Part shown: one piece after another, positions 35,352 to 46,950 of the stretch
Numbering within the stretch: position 1 is the first letter of the stretch
Layout of the letters: every line of letters starts with the position of its first letter
Assembly: GCF_034702125.1 (NCBI RefSeq)
Contig: NC_085876.1
Span: forward strand, 1,764,725-1,828,724
Length of the DNA stretch: 64,000 bases
Direction of reading: 5' to 3'
Source: Engraulis encrasicolus
Taxonomy: Eukaryota > Chordata > Actinopteri > Clupeiformes > Engraulidae
The notes under the pieces: model-generated
What the model was told of the DNA's origin: nothing
Databases searched by the model: none
Seen by the model: only the letters and a program-made list of their open reading frames with translations
Program-made: the position numbers and the translations under genes

Positions 35352-35575
35352 CAGTGGTGATCATAAGTTTACATTACCCTGGCGGAATATATGCTTTCTT
35401 AGCAATTTCTCTTAGAATATGAAGGATTACACAACACTGTGTTTACTCTTTCAAAATCAGAATCACAACACAAACTGCCTAAAATTACCCTGATCAAAAG
35501 TTTCAATACCCCATGTCGTCACTGTGTGGGCATGTACCGTTATGCTTGGGGTTTACCCTGAGTGGCTCAATGGTG
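35352..35575 (+). mobile_element. Tc1-like transposon, left-end fragment
   Basis: TA then CAGTGGTGATCATAAGTTTACAT, followed by 'accctgg', 'tgtttactctttcaaaatca' and 'accctgatcaaaagttt', the familiar terminal layout of zebrafish-type Tc1 elements. No transposase or right end follows, so it is truncated. Confidence 0.75.
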
Positions 35576-37387
35576 TTGAGATCAGTGTTGCCAAAAGAAA
35601 ATCGGACAAAGACGCTATTGGCTCCCTGAAAAGTCGATAGATGACGTAATGACGTTACGTATGACGTCACGCACGCCGCGCTGATCTAAAAATATGCTTA
35701 CAATTGTGTTGAAGTAATTCTTCACTTTAATACAGTACACATATCGTTTCACTTCTAATTTTGTCTGACACTGTTTATAAAACAAAATCTTCGTCTATCA
35801 TAATACACCATTTTGGATTTGAACAACTAAGAACCTGTTTTTGCCACATTTTGAAGAAGTGTGATGCTTGCCACTGCATAGGCAGCACAACACGCCAGAC
35901 ACACGCCAACTAGTAAGACACAACAATATGGAGTGTACCAAAGTGGGTGAAACAATAATGTAACATTATGCTACTTCCAAACAGGAAGCGCATCGGTAAC
36001 ACGGATAACTAAGATCAACATTCATCATTAAAATAACGGATTTCACCGTACATACGACGGCTGATTCTCAGGACAGTGATTCCTTCAAACCAGTGTCCAC
36101 AAGAGAACACAGGTGAACAAACAACCTGGGGAAACACAGCAGCATTCGAAATGACCTTCATTCATTTAGGGCCTTTTTGAAGGCAGTAGTTTGGTCAAGG
36201 CTATGAACGCTGTCTAGAAGAATCTCACTTTGGATAATTGAGAAAACAGTCACTGTGAATTTTGCATACGTGAGGTGGGATACGTGAGGTGGAGGGCATA
36301 ATAATAATAAAGGGCAAGGACATAAAGCATGCCCTCCAATAGCAAGTCTTTTTCGAATACTGCAATGGGTGTGTTCCCCACAGCTAGCATGCATTTGGAG
36401 GGGACAGTGATGAGGACTGGACAGGAGAGGGTCCGTTTCTGCAGGTATGAGTTTGGATCCTAGATTTCCTGCAGAATAGAAACAATTTTGCTACAAGCGC
36501 TGTGTGGATCCAGACTTTTTATACGGGTGCTACAACAGTAACATGGGAGTTGTCAAGCCACCCCACACTCATCATAGCTCATGATAAGTAGAATGTCCAT
36601 AATGCGGCACTGAGCGCAGGGGCACTGCGCGTCAGGGCACTGAGCCTGACTAATGCCGCCATAGACGGCCCGATGTTAGGCATCTGCTGGAGGCCATATA
36701 GAGGGGCATCCTGCATGGCCGCAAAAGCCCTGCATAGCAATCGCTGGGGAGTAAAAAAAAAAAACGTCTGGGTACCGTCCAGCATCTCTGCAGCTCCTGG
36801 GTGTAGGGGGCTGAGGGTGGCATGAAGCTTCTGAAGAAGACGTTCTGTTGAGGCTGGTCCACCGGGGGCGAGTCCTACCCCAGGCGGGCCAGTGCGGCCT
36901 TCAAGGGGGGCTGAATGATGGAGCGCCCACACTCCGACGCCGCCACTGAGCCAGGGCTGGTGGCCATTTTTTTCACTGTTCTCAAATCAGATATTTAAAT
37001 GGGATTAAAATGGGATTAATTCGATAAATTAAGTCCAATGCCTATAGATTTTTTCGATTTTATTATATGGTGTGACGTCATCGGTCGAATGCTCCATTCA
37101 TTTCAACGGGGCTCCCCAACGTTCGCACGTCTGTTATTTTTCGATAACGGACGGGTTGGTCTATAACAGACCGCTGTCAATGGCAACAAGACTTTTCACT
37201 GCTAAAGCGACTTTTCAACAAGACTCTAATCAGCTGCTGTCCTGGCTACCTAGCTGTTGCCTAGCGGTGTTCCACAACGGCACTGTTTTGTTTTGCGCAG
37301 CAACAATCTTTTGACATTAAAAACTATAATAGACTTAACATTAAATAGGCCTAAAGAAATGTCCCCGATATCCATATAATAAGCGGG
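35576..37387. other. Intergenic, one GC-rich unexplained segment
   Basis: 36579-36960 is GC-rich with a 117-aa minus-strand frame that is partly proline/glycine-rich and broken by poly-A. I recognise no domain and do not call it a gene. Confidence 0.4.
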
Positions 37388-37391
37388 TTAA

Positions 37392-37520
37392 CCTTCGGCG
37401 AGTCGGTCGCTTTGTGGAATAGCAGCACTGGAATAGCAGTGGAATAGCAGCTCCGCGTCGGGGTCTAAAGATTCTCTCTGTCGTGCTGCTATTCCACGGT
37501 AGCGACCTTCTCGCCGAACA
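37392..37520. mobile_element. 129-bp TTAA hairpin MITE
   Basis: Flanked by TTAA (37388-37391, 37521-37524). Arms read 'ttcggcgag..ggtcgct...gtggaatagcagcac' and its inverse, with two extra 'ggaatagcag' units on the left. Confidence 0.82.
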
Positions 37521-37639
37521 TTAACCCTTACTTAATCGAGTCCCAGCCCAAGCAGGAACCCATAGGAACTGAGCCCATGACTCATGACCCATTTCATTTG
37601 ATAAATCTTGGCGAGATGTTCCCACTAAGGATGCGGTCA

Positions 37640-38145
37640 GTGGTAGTGATAAATTGACCCGAAAATTGCAGTGAAATATGCCTTCTGACTGTTGTTTAGC
37701 ATTTGGATGACCTATTTTTCCCCAGACGCCGTTGAATAGCAGTAGACATCCAGCCAGTAGGTGGCAATAGTTTGTTGTTTGTGTAGACATCAAGGAGCGA
37801 GGTAGAACGGCTGTCTTTGAGCGGGTCTGGCTACAAAAATGACAGCTTGCATACAAACCATAGATATTAACGTAAACAAACACACCCCCATTTCCGGTCG
37901 CGCTTAGTAATACTTGTCAAACCAATACAATCAATGAAGACGGACAATAATGATAATATATCTTCTCTGGAAGCGTATTTCGTGGTGTTTCCGAGCCAAC
38001 GTATAGCTGCCCACCTCTGACCACTCTGAATTTCATGTCTCTGCAAACGAAAGTTTAATGCCATTTTATGATTGATTGCTTGAGTGCTCCATTGGAGTCA
38101 ATGTAAAGGTGGGGGGGCTGCAGTCTTGAATACCCAAATGCTCCG
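37640..38145 (-). mobile_element. Inverted-repeat element, copy 2 (one end only)
   Basis: Matches the interior and one arm of 16877-17456 in reverse orientation. The right arm, ending ggtgggggggctgcagtc, is present. The left arm is missing, so it is truncated. Confidence 0.78.
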
Positions 38146-38371
38146 TTCAGCACCAAATGTCAAAATTGTGATGAGGACATTTCTACTTCACGCCAGAAGT
38201 CACACAAACAGGGTTTAATGTCTAAAATAGCGAACCACCACTGTAATGTGAATGGGAGGGCCTCACAAAGAAAGGTAGAAGATATTAAGGTAGGGCTGTG
38301 TGCGCACGCATGTGTGTGTCCTCCTATGTTACTGCAATACAACCACGCATGTTTTATTCAAAGATGACTAA

Positions 38372-38550
38372 TCTGGGGTAGTTTTGTTGTTACTGGTAAA
38401 GATAAACGTGTAAAAACATTTCCTCACTGACAGGTTAGGGATTGTTCTGGCTTGGGCACAGTTTAGCATTCTTTAGCTTTTAGCTATTAGGGTTAACGTG
38501 AATGCAAGGTCCCCACAAAGATAGGAAGGGCACCACAAAGATATTAAGGT
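38372..38550 (+). repeat. Repeat shared with 23700-23900
   Basis: Same ordered words as the copy at 23.7 kb, ending in two 'ccccacaaagatag' units. Confidence 0.75.
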
Positions 38551-38826
38551 GTGTGTGCGTGTGCGTGCATGTGTGTGAGAGCAGCCATGCATTGTGGCTC
38601 CATCTGTGTCCAATGTTGCTGTATTCTGTATTTAACATGAGTGTGTGATAGGCCATGCTTTGGTGCTGTAATCCGTAGCCGTGTATGTGTGTCTCTGTGT
38701 GTGACAGGTCATGTGTTTTTGTATAACGTGTGTCCCCTGTTGCAGTATTAATCTTACCTCTTGGCATCAAGAGACACACATATACTACATACAGAGAGGA
38801 CGAGCAACTGAGAGATAGAGAAGCAG

Positions 38827-38869
38827 TGTGTGTGTGTGAGAGAGAGAGAGACTGAGAGGGGGGAGCAGG

Positions 38870-38900
<31 letters not shown>

Positions 38901-39142
38901 CGAGAGCGAGCTTGTGTGTGTCACAGGCAGAATGTTTCAGGGGAATGGTGCCCTACAGAAAATCACAAAGATCATTTCCTCACCGGCGTCTCTGTGTTGT
39001 ACCGGAAATAGAGATGTCCTTCTAACCACACAGCCCTCCAAAACCACACACACACACACACACGCACACAGAGTGCCAGAGGCATACATACTAAAAATGT
39101 GTGAGTGTGTGTGTGTTCAGAGAGAGAGCGAGAGAGAGGTGT
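38827..39142. repeat. Simple-repeat cluster (GT, GA, CA)
   Basis: (GT)n at 38827-38839, GA-rich to 38905, (CA)n at 39041-39064, and GT then GA at 39100-39138. Frames here are repeat artefacts. Confidence 0.9.
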
Positions 39143-39199
39143 GTTTAATGATGATATCACTCTGTTATTCTCTTTGATCTCAGAGCCCCTGGTGCAGGA

Positions 39200-39615
39200 C
39201 CGCTATGGATCTCTTTCTCTTTCCTCATCCCCCTCTCCTGTCCTCCCCACTTCTCCATTACACCTCCTCTCATCCACCTCTCCTCTCCTCTCAGAGCCCC
39301 TGGGGCTCTTTCCTCTCCACTTATCCCTCTCTCCTCTCCTCTGTCCTCCTCCTTTCTGCTTATTTCAGTCCCCCCTTTGTCCCCTCATCTTTCTCTCTTT
39401 CATTCCATGTGCTTATTGGCCTTTGTGTCTTTTACCCCTTTTCACCCTTCTTTTCTTCTCTCATCCATTTCTGCTCTCCTCTATTTCTACTCTTTCGTCC
39501 TTTCTTTTTTTCACTGTGTCCAATCGCTCCCCACTTAACCATCCCTTTCCCCCCTCTCCTCCTTTATCAAATTTCTTTGCTATCCTCCTCTCGTATTCCT
39601 CTGCTCTCCTCCTCC
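39200..39615. repeat. Polypyrimidine CT-rich tract
   Basis: About 415 bp of almost purine-free plus strand. Generates Ser/Leu/Pro-rich frames that are not genes. Confidence 0.9.
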
Positions 39616-39726
39616 TTTTGTGCATGTGTACACGTGTGTGTGTGTGTGTGTGTGTGCAAAGGGCAGTGGCTGAGTTTAAATGTTTCATGCGTGGAGCCCA
39701 TGTGGCGCCTTATGCTGCAGGAGGGT

Positions 39727-39727
<1 letters not shown>

Positions 39728-39797
<70 letters not shown>
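39728..39797. repeat. (GT)n(GA)n compound microsatellite
   Basis: GT run then GA run. On its far side two imperfect 120-bp units (39830-39910 and 39950-40010) share 'gactgcc', 'tgac..a.actgaccat' and 'tcattag'. Confidence 0.9.
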
Positions 39798-39803
<6 letters not shown>

Positions 39804-40616
39804 AATTATGGCTGTACAAGGGTTGTTGGTTTGGATCAGATGAATCAGACTGCCCATCTATGACATATACCGACCATATCATTAGCTGTGTGTGTGTGTG
39901 TGCGTGCATCTGTGACCATCGTGGCCGTAAGAGAGTTGGTGTGATGGGGGGAATAAACACAATGAATGAGACTGCCAACCCATGACACACACTGACCATT
40001 TCATTAGATGCAGGCACGTGCACTCCAATACGGCAGGGGAGGCACGGCCTCACCAGCCAGACCTGAGAATGATGAGCTGCAGTAAATGTGAATAATAGTA
40101 ACAATAACAGCTATTGTTTTCGAGCATCTGCACCATAACTACCATTTGAGCAGTATTTAAACAGTTTCACTCATTTTCAATCATTTCCGTGGCCAAAATC
40201 ATAATATTTGCCCATTTCATGTCAAATTGCTCCGAATACGGTGAAATTGGGGCAACTCTGAACTGGCCTCACCCCGGATTGCGCAATCCCTCGCTCGTTA
40301 ACAAGCTTCAGCGCATGCGCCATTTTGCTCGTTCTGTGAATGCAACCTGGTAATATTGTATTAAACGTTTTTATACACTTAATAGAAGTATGTATGGTGT
40401 GCCCTCAATTCCTGATAATGTTCTACTATTTTCTACTTGTGATTATCATTTCTTTACTCTGAACGCTTTGGCATAACGCCCACTGAAATATACAGTGGTG
40501 AGGCCAGCAGTAGCCTGGCCGCAGACTCCTTCTGGCATTGAGAGTATTGCTGGCCAGTTACGTCATAGCGAATCTGAAGTTCCCAATACAGTCAGTCGGT
40601 GTTGTTGGCTAGCTTG

Positions 40617-41000
40617 TTCACTTTGTCTGCTACAAGTGGATTTCATAACGAAACTAAGAGCATTCTCAAAGTTGGATTTCCAAGAGGAAAATATGTGATA
40701 AAGAATGGAGGACCGACAGAGCTGAAGGGTTTGCTACTGCAGGTGACGGTCAGAAGGTTATAACTACCCGATCATTTCAAAGTGAGTGGTACAACAGAAA
40801 CTATTTTTGTTTCCCCTGTGTCTTGTTTGCAACCGGCGAGAATGTGTGGAAGACCATTCGCATGGAATTGTACGACTTAACAATTTACTAAGGACTAAGG
40901 AGCCTCACGAAACACAAATCCTCGCGGCTACTCATATTCATATTCAATGCCAAATTGCTTTGGACGTTTGGGGCGTCTCGAATAGATGTGGCTTTGGATG
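40617..41000 (+). pseudogene. N-terminal fragment of a ZMYM1-like hAT transposase
   Basis: Frames with interruptions read VDFITKLRAFSKLDFQEE, then IKNGGPTELKGLLLQV, TTRSFQ..WYNRNYFCFPCVLFATGENVWKT and EPHETQ. The order matches the TTF-type zinc-finger region of fish ZMYM1-like proteins (RSFQxxWYxR...LFCFPCxLF). Stops and frameshifts occur at about 40700, 40760 and 40890. It belongs to the outer hAT element and runs + strand, opposite to the intact transposase inside. Confidence 0.72.
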
Positions 41001-41861
41001 GACAGCACCGGCTAAAGTAACGTTAGCATGCGCAACGCCAAAGTGAAGGAAAAGAGCGGCGCATGGACCTGATGTACGAGTTAAAGGTAAGATCAGTGTT
41101 TCCTATGTGTGTGAAGCCTGTGTTTGTGAGACCCGTGGGGAGAGAGAGAATCCGCCGTGATTCTCTCTGGTGTGGTGGTAGCTTTTGTGATCTGAACAGG
41201 ATTCTCATATGCAAGGGCGTAACTTTATGCTGACAATTGGGGGGGTCAAGATTTCCATCTAAATGAATTAAATGCAGTGCAATGCAGTCCACCAACGATT
41301 CTGCTTCTCAGTTTTTCTGTGCCGTTTTGCCATACATTGCATTTCCCAGCAAAAACCAATGGTGACGTGATTAAACTATCTATTTATTTATTGAATTTAT
41401 TTATTTATTTTGTAAAAAGTGGAGTTTTGAATTTAAAGTATATTTCACACTTTTGCTGTGATTTTCTCATACAGTAGTTGCAGCTTTCTACTACACCATA
41501 AATGTAATGTCAGTTATGCATCTCCTCTACACTGTGGGAGACCAAGAAACATACTTCACAAACATACAATTTCTCTGAAGCCTATGTCTTGTGTATGTGG
41601 ACAAATAGACAATAAATCTGCCTTTGACTTCTGACCTTTTATTCCAATTTCAATGGAAAACACATGACATATTGGTAGGCATGCCACTTCAAATTAGTAA
41701 ATCCAAACAAAAGCAGAAAAACAGGCCTATCTGTACAGTATATCAAAACAAAAAAGAATGTCCTTTACCTTGCCATGTGCACACCTCATGAATTTACTAT
41801 CTGTATACCACATATTAAGACATGTTATCAGGGTAGACATGTCATATTAGGCTGCACTTAA

Positions 41862-42142
41862 CCCTCTGAGGTCTAAGGCCTTTCAGAGGCTTTTAGGCTG
41901 CTTGCACCACCCTGACATTTTCAAGTATTTTCAACTAACAGTAAGCATCTATGCAAAAGTGGAATATATGGTTGTATTCTGAAAAGCCTGACAAGAAATA
42001 ATCTGAAAGAAAATTGGGTGTCATACAAACATGTTTTATTTAAATTGAGGATAAACACCACTGTACAAAAAACAGGTTTCAGTTACAGATTTGTTTTTGG
42101 AGACTCTGAAGGGCCTCTGAAGGGCATTCAGTCCTCTGTGTG
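41862..42142. mobile_element. 281-bp piggyBac-like MITE
   Basis: TTAA at 41858-41861 and 42143-42146. Ends CCCTCTGAGGTCTAA and, inverted, CACACAGAGGACTGAA. The left about 200 bp match 14655-14859 inverted. A TTTATT word at 42035 (AATAAA on the minus strand) could serve as poly(A) signal for the transposase gene. Confidence 0.72.
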
Positions 42143-42223
42143 TTAACATGTGTCATACCATGCTACATATTTGAGAAACACACACACACATTGCCCAATT
42201 CAGTTGAAAGCACCAAATACCTG

Positions 42224-44350
42224 TTAGCGTCTCTGTGTAAAAGAAACAAACTGTGTGCACACTGACTTCTTGGTTAAGAGGTCCAATTTTTCCTGATGAA
42301 CGTGACATATGGCAACATGATTCAGGCGCTGTTGTGACATGGTTGAGCGCAACCAAGACTTCAATCGTCTGAGAGCACTAAAGCTCCTCTCTGCCTCAGA
42401 GGAAGACACTGGCACCACAAGTTGCAACCTCACCAGAGTTTCAACTTCAGTGAATAGGCCCCGCACCTCTAATGGCAAATCTCTTAGAATGTTTGTAGCC
42501 TCACCACAGCAACTGTACATGTAATTGTGCTTGAACATAGGCAGCTGGATTTCCAGCAGTTGGGCATTAATTTCAGGATAGTCAAGAATGACTGGATCAA
42601 TGATTCCAGACAGCAAGGTGTTCTCCAACTTTTGCAAGGTAAGAAGACCACTCTGCTGGAAACGCTCTGTGAACTGTGTATCAATTGCATCAAGCACTTT
42701 ATAAAACTCAATCCTAAAGTGTTCCACAGGAGTTTGAGGAGTGAAACCACTTGCTACTCCACTATAGCGCTTGGGTGGCTGTCTGACTCTTGGCATTGTA
42801 ATGGGCTCTAGGTGTAAAGATTTCACAACTGTAGACGCCTTCTCAAAAAGGCTTAAGAAAGCCTCATCACTTCTCTTGTCATTTAAAGTAGACTGTACTG
42901 TACGAACAGCAGCCTGCATTCCAGAAATGGTCTGTGTCCTTCTCTGAAGAGAACAGTTGAGACACTCTAGCTCTCCAATAACAGCTTGTGCAATCACAAG
43001 ACCAAGTACAGTACTGCCTCGCAGAAACTGTTGAAGGAGACCATTTGCAGTGGCCGCAGTGGGTGAGTCAGTCCCTGCCATTTCCTCTAAGGCAGCGAGG
43101 ATGGAGTCGTACTGTGTCAAAACAGAATGTATGGCACCGTGTCTAACGGTCCACCTTGTTGCGCACAGTGGTTTTAGGGCACTTGAGGTTCCATGCTCAG
43201 CTTTGGCAATCTGATGAAACATCTGCTTGAATTTGCCTGACTGTCCACACAAAACACCTAATTGGTGAACCCAGTCAAGCGCATCTCGCACAACTATTGA
43301 TGCTACGCATGCCTTCTGGGTTATCAAATTTACACAGTGTGCTCCACAATGCACATATAACGCCAGTGGCTGTTTCTCTCGAATAAGTGCCTGTGTGCCA
43401 CAATATTTCCCAGACATATTTCCTGCACCATCGTAGGTTTGCCCACGCAGTGCTGACACAGGTAAATTTAGTCGGCAAAGAACGTCTAATGCTACCTTTG
43501 ATAGACATTCCCCAGTTGTCTCAGTCACAGAGTACATTCCAACAAATTCCTCGTGAGGATTCAAATCCTCATCCACATAGCGAAGACAAATGGATTCTTG
43601 CTCTTTTCCAGATATGTCTTGTGTCCCATCCACAATCAGTGCAAATTGTGTGATTGGGAGGCATCTAATAGCGTTAGCTATTCCCCTTACAATGTCGTTG
43701 CTCATTATGCTAAGTATTTCGTTTTGAATCAGAGGACTTGTGTAATCCTGCTTCTGCGTGTCTAGCCACTTTCGAAAAACAGGGTCATCATCTGCCTTTT
43801 CCTTAAGATGCTGTGATAGGTTCCCTCTATCTTCCACATGACCACGCAGAGCTAAACCCTGCCGAGCTAAGTATTTGATCGAACCTACAATCTTTGTCAA
43901 TCCATTCCTCGCTTCCTCCTGTTGTCTGGCAACAGCGGAAGAAAGCTGTGAGCCTATAGTGTTCCCTTTCTGAGCATATACATTCATGGCATGGATGTGC
44001 ATCTGACTTTTTGCATGTGCTGAGAACCTGTCAATAGCCTTTTTCCAATTACGGAATCCAGCTGTCACAAAAGCAGAGTCACACTTGCCTGCAAATGTTG
44101 GCTGATTCATGTAAACTTTTGCACAATGAAAGCATAGGACGCCTTGCAAAGTGGCACTGTAGTGCAACCATGGAAAAGTTGTGAACCATTTTTGTTGGAA
44201 AGACAACACACATTTAGCTCGCTTCTGCACTACTATAAACTTGGGATCAGGTTGTACAGGGTTTGTGCAGGTGACAATGTCCGAAAGATCAAATCCTTGT
44301 CTATCCCTATCATCTGTGTTTGACTGGAACATGAAAAGAAAATGTGTCAC
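42224..44350 (-). CDS. hAT transposase, ZMYM1-like, intact
   Basis: A 708-aa open frame. N-terminal TTF-type zinc finger: C73-x2-C76 (CFHC), H112, and H118/H120 within a block with WFTTFPWLHYS and GFRNWKKAIDRFSAH. The RNase-H-like core has D241 (ALIVDGTQDISGKEQ) and D307 (RGQTYDGAGNMSGK), then CxxH (VHCGAHCVNL, C335/H338) and the TRWTVR motif. The all-alpha insertion lies between. The C-terminal dimerisation region VPVSSSEAERSFSALRRLK contains the probable catalytic Glu (652 or 654). Length and order are complete for the family. The annotated ATG may lie inside an intron: a strong acceptor (ttttcttttcatgttccag) precedes SNTDD, so the native start could be in an upstream exon. Expected to excise and insert the surrounding element with 8-bp duplications. 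Confidence 0.93.
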   Translation of the reverse strand: MTHFLFMFQSNTDDRDRQGFDLSDIVTCTNPVQPDPKFIVVQKRAKCVLSFQQKWFTTFPWLHYSATLQGVLCFHCAKVYMNQPTFAGKCDSAFVTAGFRNWKKAIDRFSAHAKSQMHIHAMNVYAQKGNTIGSQLSSAVARQQEEARNGLTKIVGSIKYLARQGLALRGHVEDRGNLSQHLKEKADDDPVFRKWLDTQKQDYTSPLIQNEILSIMSNDIVRGIANAIRCLPITQFALIVDGTQDISGKEQESICLRYVDEDLNPHEEFVGMYSVTETTGECLSKVALDVLCRLNLPVSALRGQTYDGAGNMSGKYCGTQALIREKQPLALYVHCGAHCVNLITQKACVASIVVRDALDWVHQLGVLCGQSGKFKQMFHQIAKAEHGTSSALKPLCATRWTVRHGAIHSVLTQYDSILAALEEMAGTDSPTAATANGLLQQFLRGSTVLGLVIAQAVIGELECLNCSLQRRTQTISGMQAAVRTVQSTLNDKRSDEAFLSLFEKASTVVKSLHLEPITMPRVRQPPKRYSGVASGFTPQTPVEHFRIEFYKVLDAIDTQFTERFQQSGLLTLQKLENTLLSGIIDPVILDYPEINAQLLEIQLPMFKHNYMYSCCGEATNILRDLPLEVRGLFTEVETLVRLQLVVPVSSSEAERSFSALRRLKSWLRSTMSQQRLNHVAICHVHQEKLDLLTKKSVCTQFVSFTQRR

Positions 44351-44364
44351 TCCCTGAAATAAAA

Positions 44365-45380
44365 ATCTATTGAATGACTGTACTCTATTTTAATAACATT
44401 ATTTATATTGTTCAAATTAAAAAGTGATCAATCAATATTTCCTTTCATTCTCACCTCTTCACTTGCCTGACTGCTGCCCTCACCATGTGTTCCTCTATAA
44501 GGTTAAAAAAAAAATACAAGAAATCAGTTCAAGTGTTCTGATGGTGTTTTTTTCTCTCTCAGTTTTCTTCAGTATTTGCATGTACAGTTATGCATGTTAC
44601 CTGGTCATTTGTGCCTCCTGCGCTGTCTCTCTCTGTACTCTCTCTCCCTGACCTGCACAATCAAGTTTTTGAACCTGATATAAAAAAAAACTCAGTTAAT
44701 GTTCAAATGGCTTGGCAGCAAACTCACATCAGAGTTTTAGAGAATGCATTTTCCCAATCAGGCTAAAGTCAAGCTGTCAGAAAATCTCCATTTGTAATGT
44801 GGCATATAGCAATAAAGCAAAGATGAGTTAATTAATTAATTAAAAAAAACATTCCTACCCAATCTATTGAATGACTGTACTCTATTTTAATAACATTATT
44901 TATATTGTTCAAATTAAAAAGTGATTAATCAATATTTCCTTTCATTCTCACCTCTTCACTTGCCTGACTGCTGCCCTCACCATGTGTTCCTCTATAAGGT
45001 TAAAAAAAAAATACAAGAAATCAGTTCAAGTGTTCTGATAGTGGGTTTTTTTTTCTCTCAGTTTTCTTCAGTATTTGCATGTACAGTTATGCATGTTACC
45101 TGGTCATTTGTGCCTCCTCCTGCGCTGTCTCTCTCTGTACTCTCTCTCCCTGTACTCTCTCTCCCTGACCTGCACAATCAAGTTTTTGAACCTGATATAA
45201 AAAAAAGCCTCAGTTAATGTTCAAATGGCTTGGCAGCAAACTCACATCAGAGTTTTAGAGAATGCATTTTCCCAATCAGGCTAAAGTCAAGCTGTCAGAA
45301 AATCTCCATTTGTAATGTGGCATATAGCAATAAAGCAAAGATGAGTTAATTAATTAATTAAAAAAAAAACATTCCTACCC
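44365..45380. repeat. Tandem duplication of about 0.5 kb upstream of the hAT transposase
   Basis: Copy 1 is 44365-44861 (497 bp) and copy 2 is 44862-45380 (519 bp). They are nearly identical, differing mainly in homopolymer length and an extra 'tactctctctccctg' unit. On the minus strand each copy contains two exon-like blocks with GT-AG borders (about 44601-44654 and 44454-44493, and their duplicates). Confidence 0.93.
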
Positions 45381-46950
45381 TTTGCTTAGTAATTCATATG
45401 ATCAGAAGAAAGCTACAGTCAGAGATGGTTGATAAAATATTTGATGCAGTGCCAAATATGAATGACATATCCCAACCATCAATCACTAATCAGGATGCTG
45501 CACAAATAGGATCTCTTGTCTGTTGTTCGTCATGTTGTTATTCATATGATCAGAAGAAAGTTGCTGTGGTAGAAATTAAAGTAGCCTGCTGGCTACATAA
45601 TATCCCATACCCATTATTTATACACTTGACTGTTGTTTTTTTCATAACTAAATATACAGTGGCGACAAAAATATTGAGAGGACCTACTCTGTCTCACTCC
45701 AAGCACTGTCACGCATAGTGTCATGCGAGGAAGGAACCCCCTGTCTCCCCCACCCTCTCTCGTGTCTCTCTCTTGTCTCTCTCTTCAATACTTTACTGGC
45801 GAAACAAACTGTAATCGCTTGGCTGTTGTCAACAAATGCGATTTTGAAAAGAAAATATAATGCCACAATACATCTTATTTTAAAATGGATGTGTTTACTA
45901 TTGGTGTCAAAAAACGTACAGGCATTTTGGTTCAGCTGCATTGAACAAGCTTCTCATTTGAAGTGGATACTATCATAGGAAATCACGCAGGCAACTGGAC
46001 AGGGGGTAACCAAAAACTACTTAAATGACGTGAAATAATACAGACGTCCGATTGCAAGGGTTTCACAAAATGTGTTGGTTTGAGGGAGTAAATATCCCAA
46101 GTGCTAGCCATCAACGAAGTCCAAAATAGCCAGCCACGTCCAGTGTTATTGAACTAGCTGTCTGTCGTAACCTAGCATAAAATAGCTAACTAACTGACAG
46201 GCAGAAAGGCAGTGGTACACTATAGGTTCTCAAAACACTCGGAAATAATGTCTCTTATGCTAAAGACACATCCACGCATGATCATGTGGCAATTGCAAGT
46301 TAAAAGTAGAAAAAAACAATTGCTCAATACTTGGTAAAGCTGATCGCTAATCAGTTTGAATGTGGGATAGTGGAAAAGGGGATTATGTCGCATTCCAAGT
46401 CTAGTAGGGAGTCGGAGTCTTCCTACCTGCATGAGTCCATCACCCACCTCAAGGCATTACCCCAGCCAGTGCATTTTTTCTAGTTGGAGGTAGGATATCC
46501 CATTTCCCACTAGTTTTTTTTCATTGGATTTGGAATGCGCCATTAGAACCGAGAGGATCTTTGGGAACGTGCTGCCAAAATAAAGGGCATGACAAAATGC
46601 TAACACTACTCGTATGTTTACCGCGGTTTAATTCTTATTTTATCGCCACAGGCATGAATTATACAAACAACCTCAGCCTTATGATCATATGTTAAACAAT
46701 GTAATCTAAAAGGAAAGATTGGATGACGTTAGAAGCTGCTCTCTCTCGCAGCTCCTCTCAGCTCATCAACCATACCGGTAGCTTGGCGCCAAATAGGCTA
46801 ATAAACTGAACGTACACAACTAACGCAGATTTGGGAAATACCAAGGGGGGTTGGGGGTTACATTACAACATGAAAGATTAAACATAACTGAACGAAACTA
46901 TTTTTCACTATTTTACATAAATTGGGTAAAGTTGTTCATTCAAGACAATT
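45381..46950. other. 5' region of the inner hAT, no further gene recognised
   Basis: A 21-bp word, 'attcatatgatcagaagaaag', occurs at 45391 and 45540. No domain is readable. G-rich runs at 46840-47040 are subterminal hAT sequence. Confidence 0.5.

Noticed and set aside
36579..36932. 117-aa GC-rich frame
   Set aside because: Interrupted by a poly-A run giving FFFFF and has no recognised domain. Could be an exon of something, but support is insufficient.
39105..39863. 252-aa frame rich in Ser, Leu and Pro
   Set aside because: Produced by the CT-rich tract and GT/GA runs. No domain, and composition follows the repeat.
45655..45690. Second Tc1/mariner end (tatacagtggcgacaaaaatattg)
   Set aside because: Short resemblance only; no subterminal motifs or partner end.
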